From NCBI GenBank assembly GCA_002495845.1, contig DAHF01000138.1:44209-50193 (forward strand): a stretch of DNA of 5,985 nt. The letters are read 5' to 3'. The stretch is from Sulfolobus sp. UBA167 (lineage in GTDB: Archaea > Thermoproteota > Thermoprotei_A > Sulfolobales > Sulfolobaceae). Below, piece by piece: positions 1 through 5,593 of the stretch. The translations under genes and the position numbers were made by a program. Each line of letters begins with the position of its first letter. Positions within the stretch are counted from its first letter, which is position 1. The notes beneath the pieces are model-generated. The model saw nothing but the letters and a program-made list of their open reading frames with translations. It was not told where the DNA came from and made no database searches.

Positions 1-423
1 CAGGACTTTATTTATCTCATCATACATTTCTTTGTCCATTTCTTGGATTTTTTTGAGAGACCAGGGAAGAAAGCCCTTCTCTTTTACCCCTCTCAGCACA
101 GACCTTACCCAAGCATCGTAAAGCTTACCTGACCCATTTTTATAATAGAAGTCTTCGATGACCCTGAGGGCTTCGTCTTCGTTTACCTTCTTCACGTTCA
201 TAAGATAACGTGATGCCACAAATAAGATAAACCTCTTCCGGGAATCCCTCAGCCCTCTAGACATAACTTTGTCTATCCATGTATAGTCCCTCACTTTAAG
301 GGGAAACCTTCCTTTAACCTCGAAGAGAAGCTCTCCTTCCTCATCGTACACCTTAGAGGTTTTACCATCGTAGTCTACGTAACCCGCCTCGCTCCCGTCG
401 GGGTAGTAAATTCTTTCTTTCAA
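1..423 (-). CDS. priX: Probable DNA primase non-catalytic subunit PriX, C-terminus cut by window edge
   Basis: A reading frame open for all 141 codons to the window edge begins with TTG at 423-421, after a GGTGA ribosome site at 432-428. Residues 1-45 look beta-rich (YYPDG, YVDYDG, ELLFEVKG). Residues 48-141 look helical, with a W-I-D-K then RGLRDSRKRFILFVASRYL segment (56-74), NEDEA (81-85), YDAWVRSVLRGVKEKGFLPW (102-121) and MYDEINKVL. This helical pattern recalls PriX and the helix-bundle domain of archaeal plasmid primases. PriX in Saccharolobus solfataricus is about 154 residues and forms a heterotrimer with PriS and PriL, aiding primer synthesis; the 141 residues seen would be most of it. 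The gene follows ttuA with a 9-base gap, so the two are probably cotranscribed. I rely on remembered family patterns, not a search. The alternative is another small Sulfolobales protein with a primase-like helical bundle. Confidence 0.6.
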   Translation of the reverse strand, partial: MKERIYYPDGSEAGYVDYDGKTSKVYDEEGELLFEVKGRFPLKVRDYTWIDKVMSRGLRDSRKRFILFVASRYLMNVKKVNEDEALRVIEDFYYKNGSGKLYDAWVRSVLRGVKEKGFLPWSLKKIQEMDKEMYDEINKVL

Positions 424-427
424 CTTT

Positions 428-432
428 TCACC
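428..432 (-). promoter_or_regulatory. Ribosome binding site that fixes the TTG start of the primase-like gene
   Basis: On the minus strand the sequence reads TAAGGTGAAAAGTTG. GGTGA matches the anti-Shine-Dalgarno end of archaeal 16S rRNA and lies four bases before TTG at 423-421. It begins one base after the ttuA stop codon (TAA, 435-433). No ATG or GTG occurs in frame nearby, so TTG is the best start, and its closeness to the ttuA stop suggests translational coupling. Confidence 0.65.
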
Positions 433-1413
433 TTATTCAGTAAGGCTCTTCACTTTTCTCATCTTTATTCTAACCGCACAGAAGGAGCAGATGTCCCTGT
501 CCTTAGAAGTAGGCATGCCACAGATCTTGCACCTTCCGATTTCCTCCTTTCTCAAGTACTTCTCCTCCAGTGCAGGCCTTATTTTCCTTTCGAAGCTCTC
601 AACCAAGTTAACCATGTAACCGGGAACCTTGTCTTCCATTTCTTCAAGGTTTCTCCTGATTGAGTCTTGAGTCTTACCTCCGACCCTAAAGGTATTTGGA
701 CAGGAGTCCAGTATGAAAGGTATCTTCTTGAGTAAAGCATACGTGAGAGTCTCCTTCTCATATGTCAAGAAGAGAGGCTTGATCTTCTTTACCAGGCCGT
801 TCTCCGAAGGGGCTATGCTCCTTAACCTCGATAGGTTATTCACATCCCCAGTGAGATAGCCCATCATTATGAACTGAGCGTTGTCGTTAACGTTATGCCC
901 CGTAGCAACTGTGTCAAGTCCTTCCTCTAATGCCACCCAGTTGGTGACATACCTCTTGGAAAGCCCGCAGGTGCTACAGACTGGTCTATGTATCCCTCTC
1001 TTAGCCTCGTCTATTGAAAAACCATATTCACGCTCCAAGTTGACTATTCGGTATTTGATGCCTAACATCTCAAAGTTCTTCAAAGCCATCTCGGTGCTCT
1101 TAGATGAATAGAGCTTCCCCTGGTCTATTCCGAGGTCTATATTTATTCCTAGTATCTCAATCCCTTTCTTGTCGGCTATCTTCTTCATTACGTGAAGAAG
1201 CGTAGTGCTGTCTTTTCCTCCAGAAACTGCGATCCCTAATCTTTTAGTCCCCTCTAGCATCTTATATTTCTCCACGGTTCTTTCGACTCTTTCCTCTAAC
1301 CACTCAATGAAGTGAGCAGAACATAAGCTGAGGTTCGCATGTGGTATCCTGATTACTGCCTCGCTGTGGCATTTAGAACAATTCAAGGTTAATGGATCAT
1401 TCTCCCAGCTCAT
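433..1413 (-). CDS. ttuA: tRNA-5-methyluridine(54) 2-sulfurtransferase, TtuA/NcsA family
   Basis: This 326-residue protein (counted from ATG at 1413) is an ATP-dependent tRNA thiolase that adenylates a tRNA uridine and replaces its oxygen with sulfur. All family landmarks are present. An N-terminal zinc site has Cys12, Cys15, Cys31 and His34. The PP-loop SGGKDS sits at 64-69. Cys146 and Cys149 (CSTC) and Cys238 (DSCPN) have the spacing of the three cysteines that hold the [4Fe-4S] cluster in TtuA. GHNVND follows the core (about 172-177), and a C-terminal zinc ribbon has Cys295, Cys298, Cys309 and Cys312. Sulfur is presumably donated by a ubiquitin-like carrier (TtuB/SAMP type). The frame also opens at TTG 1434, adding MLRVIFF, but ATG 1413 puts the zinc site at the usual distance from the N-terminus. 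The homologous archaeal NcsA (Ncs6-like) acts on U34 instead, so the target position is not settled by sequence alone. It is the first gene of an operon with the primase-like gene. Confidence 0.88.
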   Translation of the reverse strand: MSWENDPLTLNCSKCHSEAVIRIPHANLSLCSAHFIEWLEERVERTVEKYKMLEGTKRLGIAVSGGKDSTTLLHVMKKIADKKGIEILGINIDLGIDQGKLYSSKSTEMALKNFEMLGIKYRIVNLEREYGFSIDEAKRGIHRPVCSTCGLSKRYVTNWVALEEGLDTVATGHNVNDNAQFIMMGYLTGDVNNLSRLRSIAPSENGLVKKIKPLFLTYEKETLTYALLKKIPFILDSCPNTFRVGGKTQDSIRRNLEEMEDKVPGYMVNLVESFERKIRPALEEKYLRKEEIGRCKICGMPTSKDRDICSFCAVRIKMRKVKSLTE

Positions 1414-1459
1414 AAAAAATATTACCCTCAACAAGGACTAACCCTGATGAAAATTTTAG
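1414..1459. promoter_or_regulatory. Compact divergent promoter between ttuA and the MetF-like gene
   Basis: Only 33 bases separate the two ATG codons (1413 minus, 1447 plus). For the plus gene an A/T box, AAAAAATATTA (1414-1424), is centred about 27 bases before ATG 1447, and no ribosome site precedes that ATG, as expected of a leaderless transcript. For ttuA a weaker A/T stretch, CTAAAATTTT in minus-strand sense (1449-1458), lies inside the first codons of the plus gene and would place its start near 1428, giving a leader of about 15 bases that includes GAGG. The two promoters would therefore overlap. Inferred from spacing only. Confidence 0.45.
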
Positions 1460-2148
1460 CTGAGATACATCCAAAAAAGAAGCTTGATAAACTAAAGGCT
1501 CAGCTTACAGAAGTGCTGAATTCGTTCGATGGGATAGACATACCTGACTCGCCCATGGGAGAGCCCTCCATGACCCCGGTCTCGGTTGGGAGCATAGCTA
1601 GAATTGTAAGTAAAGAAGACAAGGAGATTATAATTAACCAGAGGTTAGCCGACGTAAATGAGCTGTTCGTTAGATCGTTATCAATTGCTGCTCGTACGTT
1701 CAACTTGGGTATAGCTTTCACTCACGGAGATCCTCCCAGGTTAGGAAGGGAAACTGGCTACTTGACTTCAGAGGAGGCTGTGAAGGTATCCAAGGAATAC
1801 GAAGTCACCTCAGGGCTGATGCTTAGCTTTAACAAAAGCGTAGAAGATATGAGGAGAAGAGCCACGATGACCAGAGAAGCTGGCTTCTTCTTCTTACTTA
1901 GGGCAACCACAGAGGGCGTCGAAAAACTAGGAAGTGAAGTGATCAGAAAAGCCATACCTTACGTCATAGTGAAGACCGAGAGCAACGCAACTTTCATTAA
2001 AGAGATATCTCAGCCTTTCGTTGAGGAGAGAAATTTGCAAGAGCAAATAGAAGCGTACGAGAGAATTGGAGTGAGAGCTGTCTTGATCTCGACTCTCGGA
2101 CATAACGAGGCTATGAAGGAGGTCTCAAGAAAGCTGTTTCGTTGCTGA
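1447..2148 (+). CDS. MetF-like TIM-barrel protein (methylenetetrahydrofolate reductase family, short form)
   Basis: The 233-residue product resembles the FAD-dependent methylenetetrahydrofolate reductase family. E6-I-H-P corresponds to the N-terminal acidic strand that carries the catalytic Glu in MetF. DIPDSPMGEPSMTPVSVGSI (31-50) is close to the archaeal family motif, and NQRLADVNELFVRSL followed by HGDPPRLGRETGY (93-105) matches the strand that ends in GDPP. It is shorter than the roughly 290 residues of bacterial MetF, apparently through shorter loops and C-terminus, so cofactor binding may differ. A role in reducing a methylene-pterin to the methyl level, perhaps for methionine synthesis, is an inference; Sulfolobales use modified pterins and usually lack a canonical MetF. 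The start is ATG 1447 because a TATA-like box lies about 27 bases upstream and nothing supports another start. It is divergent from ttuA and appears to be a single-gene unit. Confidence 0.7.
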   Translation: MKILAEIHPKKKLDKLKAQLTEVLNSFDGIDIPDSPMGEPSMTPVSVGSIARIVSKEDKEIIINQRLADVNELFVRSLSIAARTFNLGIAFTHGDPPRLGRETGYLTSEEAVKVSKEYEVTSGLMLSFNKSVEDMRRRATMTREAGFFFLLRATTEGVEKLGSEVIRKAIPYVIVKTESNATFIKEISQPFVEERNLQEQIEAYERIGVRAVLISTLGHNEAMKEVSRKLFRC

Positions 2149-2416
2149 AATGAAAGACGAACTAAGGTTATGCTGATGTTTTTCAGTCTCATTGTAGTAA
2201 TCTTCTCTTCCTCTAGAATATTAAGAGAAGTATAAATTTATATTCTTTTAATTTAAAAAAAAGAAAACTGTCATCCCTTCCTTTCTGCGTCGACATTATT
2301 TTTCTAAAAATCTTTAATATTCTTTAACCTGACGTGTCAATGGCATAGACTGCCTAATACAAACTCAGGGAAGAAAGGATTATATTGCCAACAGATACAG
2401 GGAAAATGTTGAGTTA
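2149..2416. other. AT-rich gap between convergent genes, with T-tract terminator candidates
   Basis: No convincing gene lies here; the longest starts give peptides of about 18 residues or fewer. Termination signals fit both flanking genes. For the MetF-like gene there are TTTTT (2177-2181) and an ATTTTT-CT-AAAAAT inverted pair (2298-2311) followed by more T. For the membrane-protein gene on the minus strand, an A8 run at 2255-2262 reads as a T8 tract. A 12-base palindrome TATAAATTTATA (2231-2242) could act as a TATA box on either strand, but no gene follows it. Confidence 0.5.
2255..2262 (-). terminator. Oligo-T tract, candidate terminator for the membrane glycosyltransferase-like gene
   Basis: Eight consecutive A on the plus strand read as T8 on the minus strand, about 155 bases after the stop at 2417-2419. 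Archaeal RNA polymerase terminates at T-rich tracts without needing a hairpin. The distance is long, so a nearer weak site may be used. Confidence 0.3.
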
Positions 2417-4144
2417 TTAAATATTTACAAGAGTATAACCTAATAGATTTCCATAATACGCATTTATCTCAAACATCTGAACTGGAAAATTTTCTCTTTC
2501 CAAGTAAGGTGTGATGTTGACGATCTCCCATTCTCCCTTAGTGAGGAATGTAGAATTTGATTTCCACAGCATGCCATTCAACGAAAACATGCCGTCATAA
2601 GGAAAGATCCTAAACAGCGGTTTTATCTCCTTCAAGCCATCGGGGTCATTTACAAAGGATACGTTAGCTAAAATGCACTTTACTAGTCCATCTTCTTCCT
2701 TAACATGAATGACTTCAATGTGGATGGCATCATCGTAAGATTGAAACCCATAATGAAAGAAAACTGCAAAGGAAACCAAGAGTAAGAAGACCGCTCCAAC
2801 TGCTTTGGTCACACGCATGACGCTGACCCTTCCTCCATTTACGTCCAGCCCGAAGAGGAGGAGAGGCCAATACACGAGGTAGTTCCATAAAGATCTATAA
2901 TTGAATAAAAAGATAAAGAAGGGAAATCCTACCCAGCTGTCCCTAAAGAATTCGTAATCTTTTACAAATAGATAAAATTCTCCTATAAATATTATGACCA
3001 TAGCTATATCGAAGAACGGCTTAAAGAGAAAGAAAATGTTCCCAGCAGAGATCTGCGATATGCCGTCGCTTATGAGCAGGAGGTTCTTCGTTTCAGGGGA
3101 TATCAAATCAGTAAAATAATAGAAAGGAGATTTCACTATAAAGTATATGTTAAATACTAAAAAAGTAACCAAGGAATATACAAGGAACTCAATCACGTTA
3201 TGTCTTTCCTTCTTTAAGTGATAGAGATAGAACGGCAACAGGACTAAAGGGATTTGCTTTAATGACAAAGCTAAACCGTAAAATATTCCTTTCCAACTAT
3301 CGCGATTTGATTGTAGAGAAAGAAACGTGAAGAAAATCCAGATTATGTCTGTTATTCCTCCTTCTGAGAAGTATAGATAGTTAGCATTAATTAAAATTGG
3401 CAACCCCAAAAAAGGAAATAGATCCTTAATTCCTCTCTTCCTTAGAGAAATATATAACGCTATGATGAACGCTAAATAGAAAAATGTGTTAATATAATTT
3501 GGGTTAAAATGAAATAAATTAGATGGCACTTGTATGAGAAACGCGAGAGCGGGGTACCCTAGGTTCGTAACTACGCCTCCCGTAGTTAAAGGAGTGCCGT
3601 AGAGCACTGGGCTGAAGAAAGGAAAATGGGAATAGACTGACGCTGTATTAGATGGGATATAAGGGTTCATACCCTCAAGGAAAACGTGCGCCGAGTAATA
3701 GTCTATCATCTCCTCGTCAGTGCCCAAACGTGCAAATGAGGAGAAGAGCAAAGAGATTACGATAAAATATATCAAAGTGAACTCAGGGACCTTGTCGTAG
3801 ATCCTTGAGATCAAGAAAGCGGAGACAAAAAGTATTATGAACAGAATTGAAGTAATTAAGAAAAATTTCTGGTAATAAAGTGGATAAATAATAATAATAT
3901 TACCAATTATAGTGCTATATCTGAAATAGAAATTTTCAATTAAGGAAAAGAAAAATTCTAGATCTACCAGTAACCATGAGTTAGGTATCTTGAACCTTGT
4001 AAATAGAAGAAAGCCTGCAACTATCAAGATAATTAGGTTTTCTGCTATAATGAAAACATTAAGATAGGAATTATTGTAAATCAGCATTGATATACTCATG
4101 AGTATCATGGAAATGTTTACAGCATTGGCTTTGTCATAGTCCAC
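2417..4144 (-). CDS. Polytopic membrane protein, probable GT-C fold glycosyltransferase with ectodomain
   Basis: This 575-residue protein has about ten to twelve hydrophobic segments between residues 9 and 462, then an extracytoplasmic C-terminal domain (about 463-575). The segment TDEEMIDYYSAHVFLEGMNP (142-161) has the acidic cluster in the first large external loop and the G-x-NPY ending typical of GT-C enzymes such as GT87 mannosyltransferases and ArnT. GLALSLKQIPLVLLPFYL (290-307) matches the conserved 'aLK-x-x-P...lP' membrane segment. These enzymes transfer sugars from polyprenyl-phosphate carriers on the outer membrane face, so a role in glycosylating surface proteins or lipids is likely, though the substrate is unknown. 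The ectodomain carries sequons at Asn494 (NVS), Asn530 (NST) and Asn543 (NIT). I use GTG at 4144-4142, about 26 bases from a TATA box; ATG at residue 13 (4108) is an alternative. It appears to be a single-gene unit. Confidence 0.65.
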   Translation of the reverse strand: MDYDKANAVNISMILMSISMLIYNNSYLNVFIIAENLIILIVAGFLLFTRFKIPNSWLLVDLEFFFSLIENFYFRYSTIIGNIIIIYPLYYQKFFLITSILFIILFVSAFLISRIYDKVPEFTLIYFIVISLLFSSFARLGTDEEMIDYYSAHVFLEGMNPYIPSNTASVYSHFPFFSPVLYGTPLTTGGVVTNLGYPALAFLIQVPSNLFHFNPNYINTFFYLAFIIALYISLRKRGIKDLFPFLGLPILINANYLYFSEGGITDIIWIFFTFLSLQSNRDSWKGIFYGLALSLKQIPLVLLPFYLYHLKKERHNVIEFLVYSLVTFLVFNIYFIVKSPFYYFTDLISPETKNLLLISDGISQISAGNIFFLFKPFFDIAMVIIFIGEFYLFVKDYEFFRDSWVGFPFFIFLFNYRSLWNYLVYWPLLLFGLDVNGGRVSVMRVTKAVGAVFLLLVSFAVFFHYGFQSYDDAIHIEVIHVKEEDGLVKCILANVSFVNDPDGLKEIKPLFRIFPYDGMFSLNGMLWKSNSTFLTKGEWEIVNITPYLERENFPVQMFEINAYYGNLLGYTLVNI

Positions 4145-4632
4145 GCGAAGTTCGTTGCATGAAAATTAATAAATCTATTCAAAATCCTATTAAACTAAAC
4201 TAAGGATAAATATAATAGCAACTCACTACTAAGAAATTTTTAGATTATTACAAATCCATCTGTAAATAACTATTAATGTAATTTTTATGCATGCATCTTC
4301 TTGTAATTAACCTTGACTCATCTCAGGAGTAGCTTAATATAAATTCGAGATAAGACGAGAATTCATTGACCTTTTTATAATAATTATATTTTATCAAGAA
4401 TAATATTCAAATAGGATTTGAATTAAGTTACAAGCTCCAGAATATCTCATGCTCCAAGTTAGGAATAAGAGTTAAACTGTCTATGCGGGAACTTCATCTA
4501 CATTCATTTATCCCTAACCGTGCACGTTAAAAGGCGGTCTGAATTTAACCTCATGTGTGTAGCTAGTATTTTCTATCTACTCCCGCTTAGATCTAGATCT
4601 CCGCGATTTCATCCACAACCCTCACATGATCC
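4145..4632. other. 488-base intergenic region without a convincing gene
   Basis: This stretch lies between two tandem minus-strand genes and is more AT-rich than the genes, especially 4145-4440. Frames on both strands are closed by stops every few codons. It holds the membrane-protein promoter (4166-4173), a TATA-like TTAATATAAAT on the plus strand (about 4334-4344) with no gene behind it, a 10-base palindrome ATGCATGCAT (4287-4296) and a 12-base palindrome AGATCTAGATCT (4589-4600). Just after the GntR stop, two tiny minus-strand frames have good ribosome sites: GTG 4625 to TAG 4593 (VRVVDEIAEI) and ATG 4612 to TAG 4577 (MKSRRSRSKRE). They could be the degraded front of a lost downstream operon gene. 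I see no tRNA or box C/D RNA here. Confidence 0.5.
4166..4173 (-). promoter_or_regulatory. TATA box of the membrane glycosyltransferase-like gene
   Basis: TTTATTAA on the minus strand is centred about 26 bases before the GTG at 4144, the spacing expected between an archaeal TATA box and the transcription start. This predicts a leaderless mRNA beginning at or next to GTG. An ATG at 4160-4158 is out of frame and reaches a stop after eight codons. Confidence 0.5.
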
Positions 4633-5007
4633 TCAACTTCCCAGCCCTCTTCTCATGTTCAGGAGTTCCTTCACCTTGTCAAGTATCTGATCTTTCCCCG
4701 CGTTGCTAGCTATTGCTAGGTCTATTGCCCTCTCAAGCTCCTTTTTCCATTTCTCCTCCTTGTTACTTAGCTTCACCACGTACTGTTTCTTGTAAAGCGT
4801 GACAAACCCCTGCTCCACGAGGTAGTTGTAAGCCTTGTTCACGGTCAACATGTTAATCTGAAGCATTGAAGCCATCTTTCTTATTGACGGTAACTTGTCA
4901 CCTTCCTTCAGCTCTCCTCTAGCGATGGCTGATATTATTTGATCAACTATTTGTTTGTACACAGGTGTGTTACTTTCAAAGTCTATCTTTATTGTAGGGG
5001 TTGCCAT
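4633..5007 (-). CDS. GntR-family transcriptional regulator, YtrA subfamily
   Basis: The 124-residue protein counts from ATG at 5007. Residues 15-78 form the GntR winged-helix domain: PVYKQIVDQIISAIARGELK, then GDKLPSIRKMA with the LPS-x-R signature, the recognition helix region INMLTVNKAYNYLVEQGF, and the wing LYKKQYVV. The remaining 46 residues are a short charged helical tail (about 83-117), which is the YtrA type, in contrast to the large effector domains of FadR or HutC regulators. YtrA proteins usually repress membrane-transport or membrane-protein genes next to them, and a Sulfolobus acidocaldarius homologue is reported to repress membrane-protein loci. Here the divergent neighbour is a decayed membrane-protein gene. 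The frame extends to GTG 5022, but ATG 5007 lies about 28 bases from an A/T box, as in leaderless genes. A palindromic GTATAC (5015-5020) at the predicted start suggests autorepression. Confidence 0.87.
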   Translation of the reverse strand: MATPTIKIDFESNTPVYKQIVDQIISAIARGELKEGDKLPSIRKMASMLQINMLTVNKAYNYLVEQGFVTLYKKQYVVKLSNKEEKWKKELERAIDLAIASNAGKDQILDKVKELLNMRRGLGS

Positions 5008-5010
5008 ATA

Positions 5011-5038
5011 ACAAGTATACACTAATTGTAAGTTTTAA
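5011..5038 (-). promoter_or_regulatory. GntR gene promoter with possible autoregulatory operator
   Basis: TTAAAA on the minus strand (5038-5033) is centred about 28 bases before ATG 5007. Between them lies GTATAC (5015-5020), a perfect 6-base palindrome inside an ACAA...TTGT pair (5011-5014 and 5026-5029). GntR regulators bind GT...AC palindromes, so this is a plausible self-operator overlapping the transcription start. The same A/T box is about 23 bases before an ATG on the plus strand (5058), so it may also have served the divergent decayed gene. Inferred from spacing and symmetry. Confidence 0.4.
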
Positions 5039-5076
5039 GATTCAACATCAGCTTATTATGTATTACCTTACGTCCC

Positions 5077-5190
5077 CTAGAGGCTATATCTCTCCATGAC
5101 TTTTTGAACTCTCTTAGGATTATCGCTGAATAACACATCGTTAACTACGATGTTGCCCTTAAGTTCAGATTCAGAGGGGAAGCCAAAGAG
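5077..5190 (-). pseudogene. Possible C-terminal gene remnant, unrecognised family
   Basis: A 37-codon minus-strand frame, entered from a TAA at 5193-5191 and ending at TAG 5079-5077, reads as natural protein: LFGFPSESELKGN, then IVVNDVLFSDNP, then KRVQKVMERYSL. It has no start codon. The same frame further upstream (to about 5340) has another stop and lower protein quality. The left half (5077-5150) is more convincing than the opposite strand there, while the right half overlaps a better plus-strand remnant. It may be the tail of a gene whose front was lost in a rearrangement, or a chance frame. I do not recognise a family. Confidence 0.25.
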
Positions 5191-5459
5191 TTAGTTTCGC
5201 TTTATACGAGATATCTAGTGATGGTATTCCTCGCTTTCATTTAGGGAGAATTCGTCTTGTCTGTGTATGTTTCCTACCTCTAATCTTCCTGTTGTTCTTT
5301 CCTTTCGTCGTGAGTGCAGATCTAAATTACGCCTTTTGGAGGTACAGAGTCATCATGAGCAGAGGAGCGATCCCGGCTTCCTCAGAGAGGTACGCAGTCC
5401 TGAAAAATGATGATAAGAGAGCTGTGGAATTCATCCCTTTATCAACTCATGAATGTTAA
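5134..5459 (+). pseudogene. Decayed membrane-protein gene (possibly DUF898/YjgN-like)
   Basis: Two overlapping plus-strand frames join into one protein-like sequence. Frame A (from 5134) reads KFRFRGEAKELVSLYTRYLV, then MVFLAFI, a TAG stop at 5242-5244, GEFVLSVYVSYL and a stop at 5281-5283. Frame B then continues with LIFLLFFPFVVSADLNYAFW and RYRVIMSRGAIPASSERYAV, ending at TAA 5457-5459. One nonsense change and a one-base shift near 5279 would explain both breaks. The hydrophobic helix followed by an Arg-rich cytoplasmic stretch, and the opening FRFRGEAKEL, recall DUF898/YjgN membrane proteins, but this is a weak match from memory. No start codon is in frame; a divergent ATG at 5058 (MYYLTSPRGYISP) might be the old start. 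Its position facing a YtrA regulator fits a former regulated membrane-protein target. Confidence 0.45.
5135..5153. repeat. Perfect 7-base inverted repeat with 5-base loop
   Basis: ACATCGT (5135-5141) and ACGATGT (5147-5153) are exact reverse complements around TAACT. The element lies where the plus-strand and minus-strand remnants overlap and about 130 bases upstream of the GntR start codon. It could be an operator half-site pair, an RNA hairpin, or a scar of a rearrangement. Confidence 0.5.
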
Positions 5460-5550
5460 CCACTTACCTTGTTTTCAAGAATGGAATTCAAGAGAGGGTT
5501 ATTCCTGGGACTACCACGTCTACAGGGGCGGAACACCGTTGGATTCATGA
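5449..5550 (+). pseudogene. Short aromatic-rich coding remnant, unrecognised
   Basis: A plus-strand frame from ATG 5449 to TGA 5548-5550 gives 33 residues ending EGYSWDYHVYRGGTPLDS. The codons in the second half (GAC TAC CAC GTC TAC AGG GGC GGA) match the usage of the intact genes in the window, unlike chance frames. A competing frame, ATG 5453 to TAA 5593, gives 46 residues of less protein-like, Ser/Thr-rich sequence. No ribosome site precedes either ATG. It is most likely a leftover of a longer gene, perhaps the end of the decayed gene before it after a further frameshift. Confidence 0.25.
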
Positions 5551-5593
5551 AACTTACTCTCACGTAAACTCGAGGAGAATTTCATTCAGCTAA

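Noticed and set aside
579..1111. Open frames inside ttuA (minus 579-761, plus 881-1111)
   Set aside because: They overlap a gene with complete family motifs, lack promoter or ribosome signals and have unnatural residue composition.
1500..2192. Minus-strand open frames opposite the MetF-like gene (1500-1721, 1758-1955, 2010-2192)
   Set aside because: They are shadows of the plus-strand coding sequence, with Ser/Leu-rich composition and no start signals.
2175..2234. Small plus-strand frame MFFSLIVVIFSSSRILREV after the MetF-like gene
   Set aside because: Eighteen or so hydrophobic residues with no good ribosome site; low-complexity TTC/TCT DNA gives such frames by chance.
4287..4296. Palindrome ATGCATGCAT as an operator
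   Set aside because: A simple alternating 10-base palindrome in AT-rich DNA with no gene start within reach; likely chance.
4145..4632. tRNA or other structured RNA gene in the long gap
   Set aside because: No T-loop GGTTCGAATCC-like motif, acceptor pairing or box C/D or H/ACA pattern was found.
5081..5340. One long minus-strand gene through 5340 ending at 5077
   Set aside because: The frame has two stops (near 5191 and 5215) and is poor protein beyond 5190, while the plus strand there gives a clear membrane helix.
5404..5450. AATGATGAT resembling a box C of a C/D guide RNA
   Set aside because: No CTGA D box follows at a workable distance, and the bases read as coding remnant (VLKNDDKRAVEF).
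5453..5593. 46-residue plus-strand ORF starting MLTTYLVFKNG
   Set aside because: No ribosome site; residue and codon choice look random compared with the overlapping frame from 5449.
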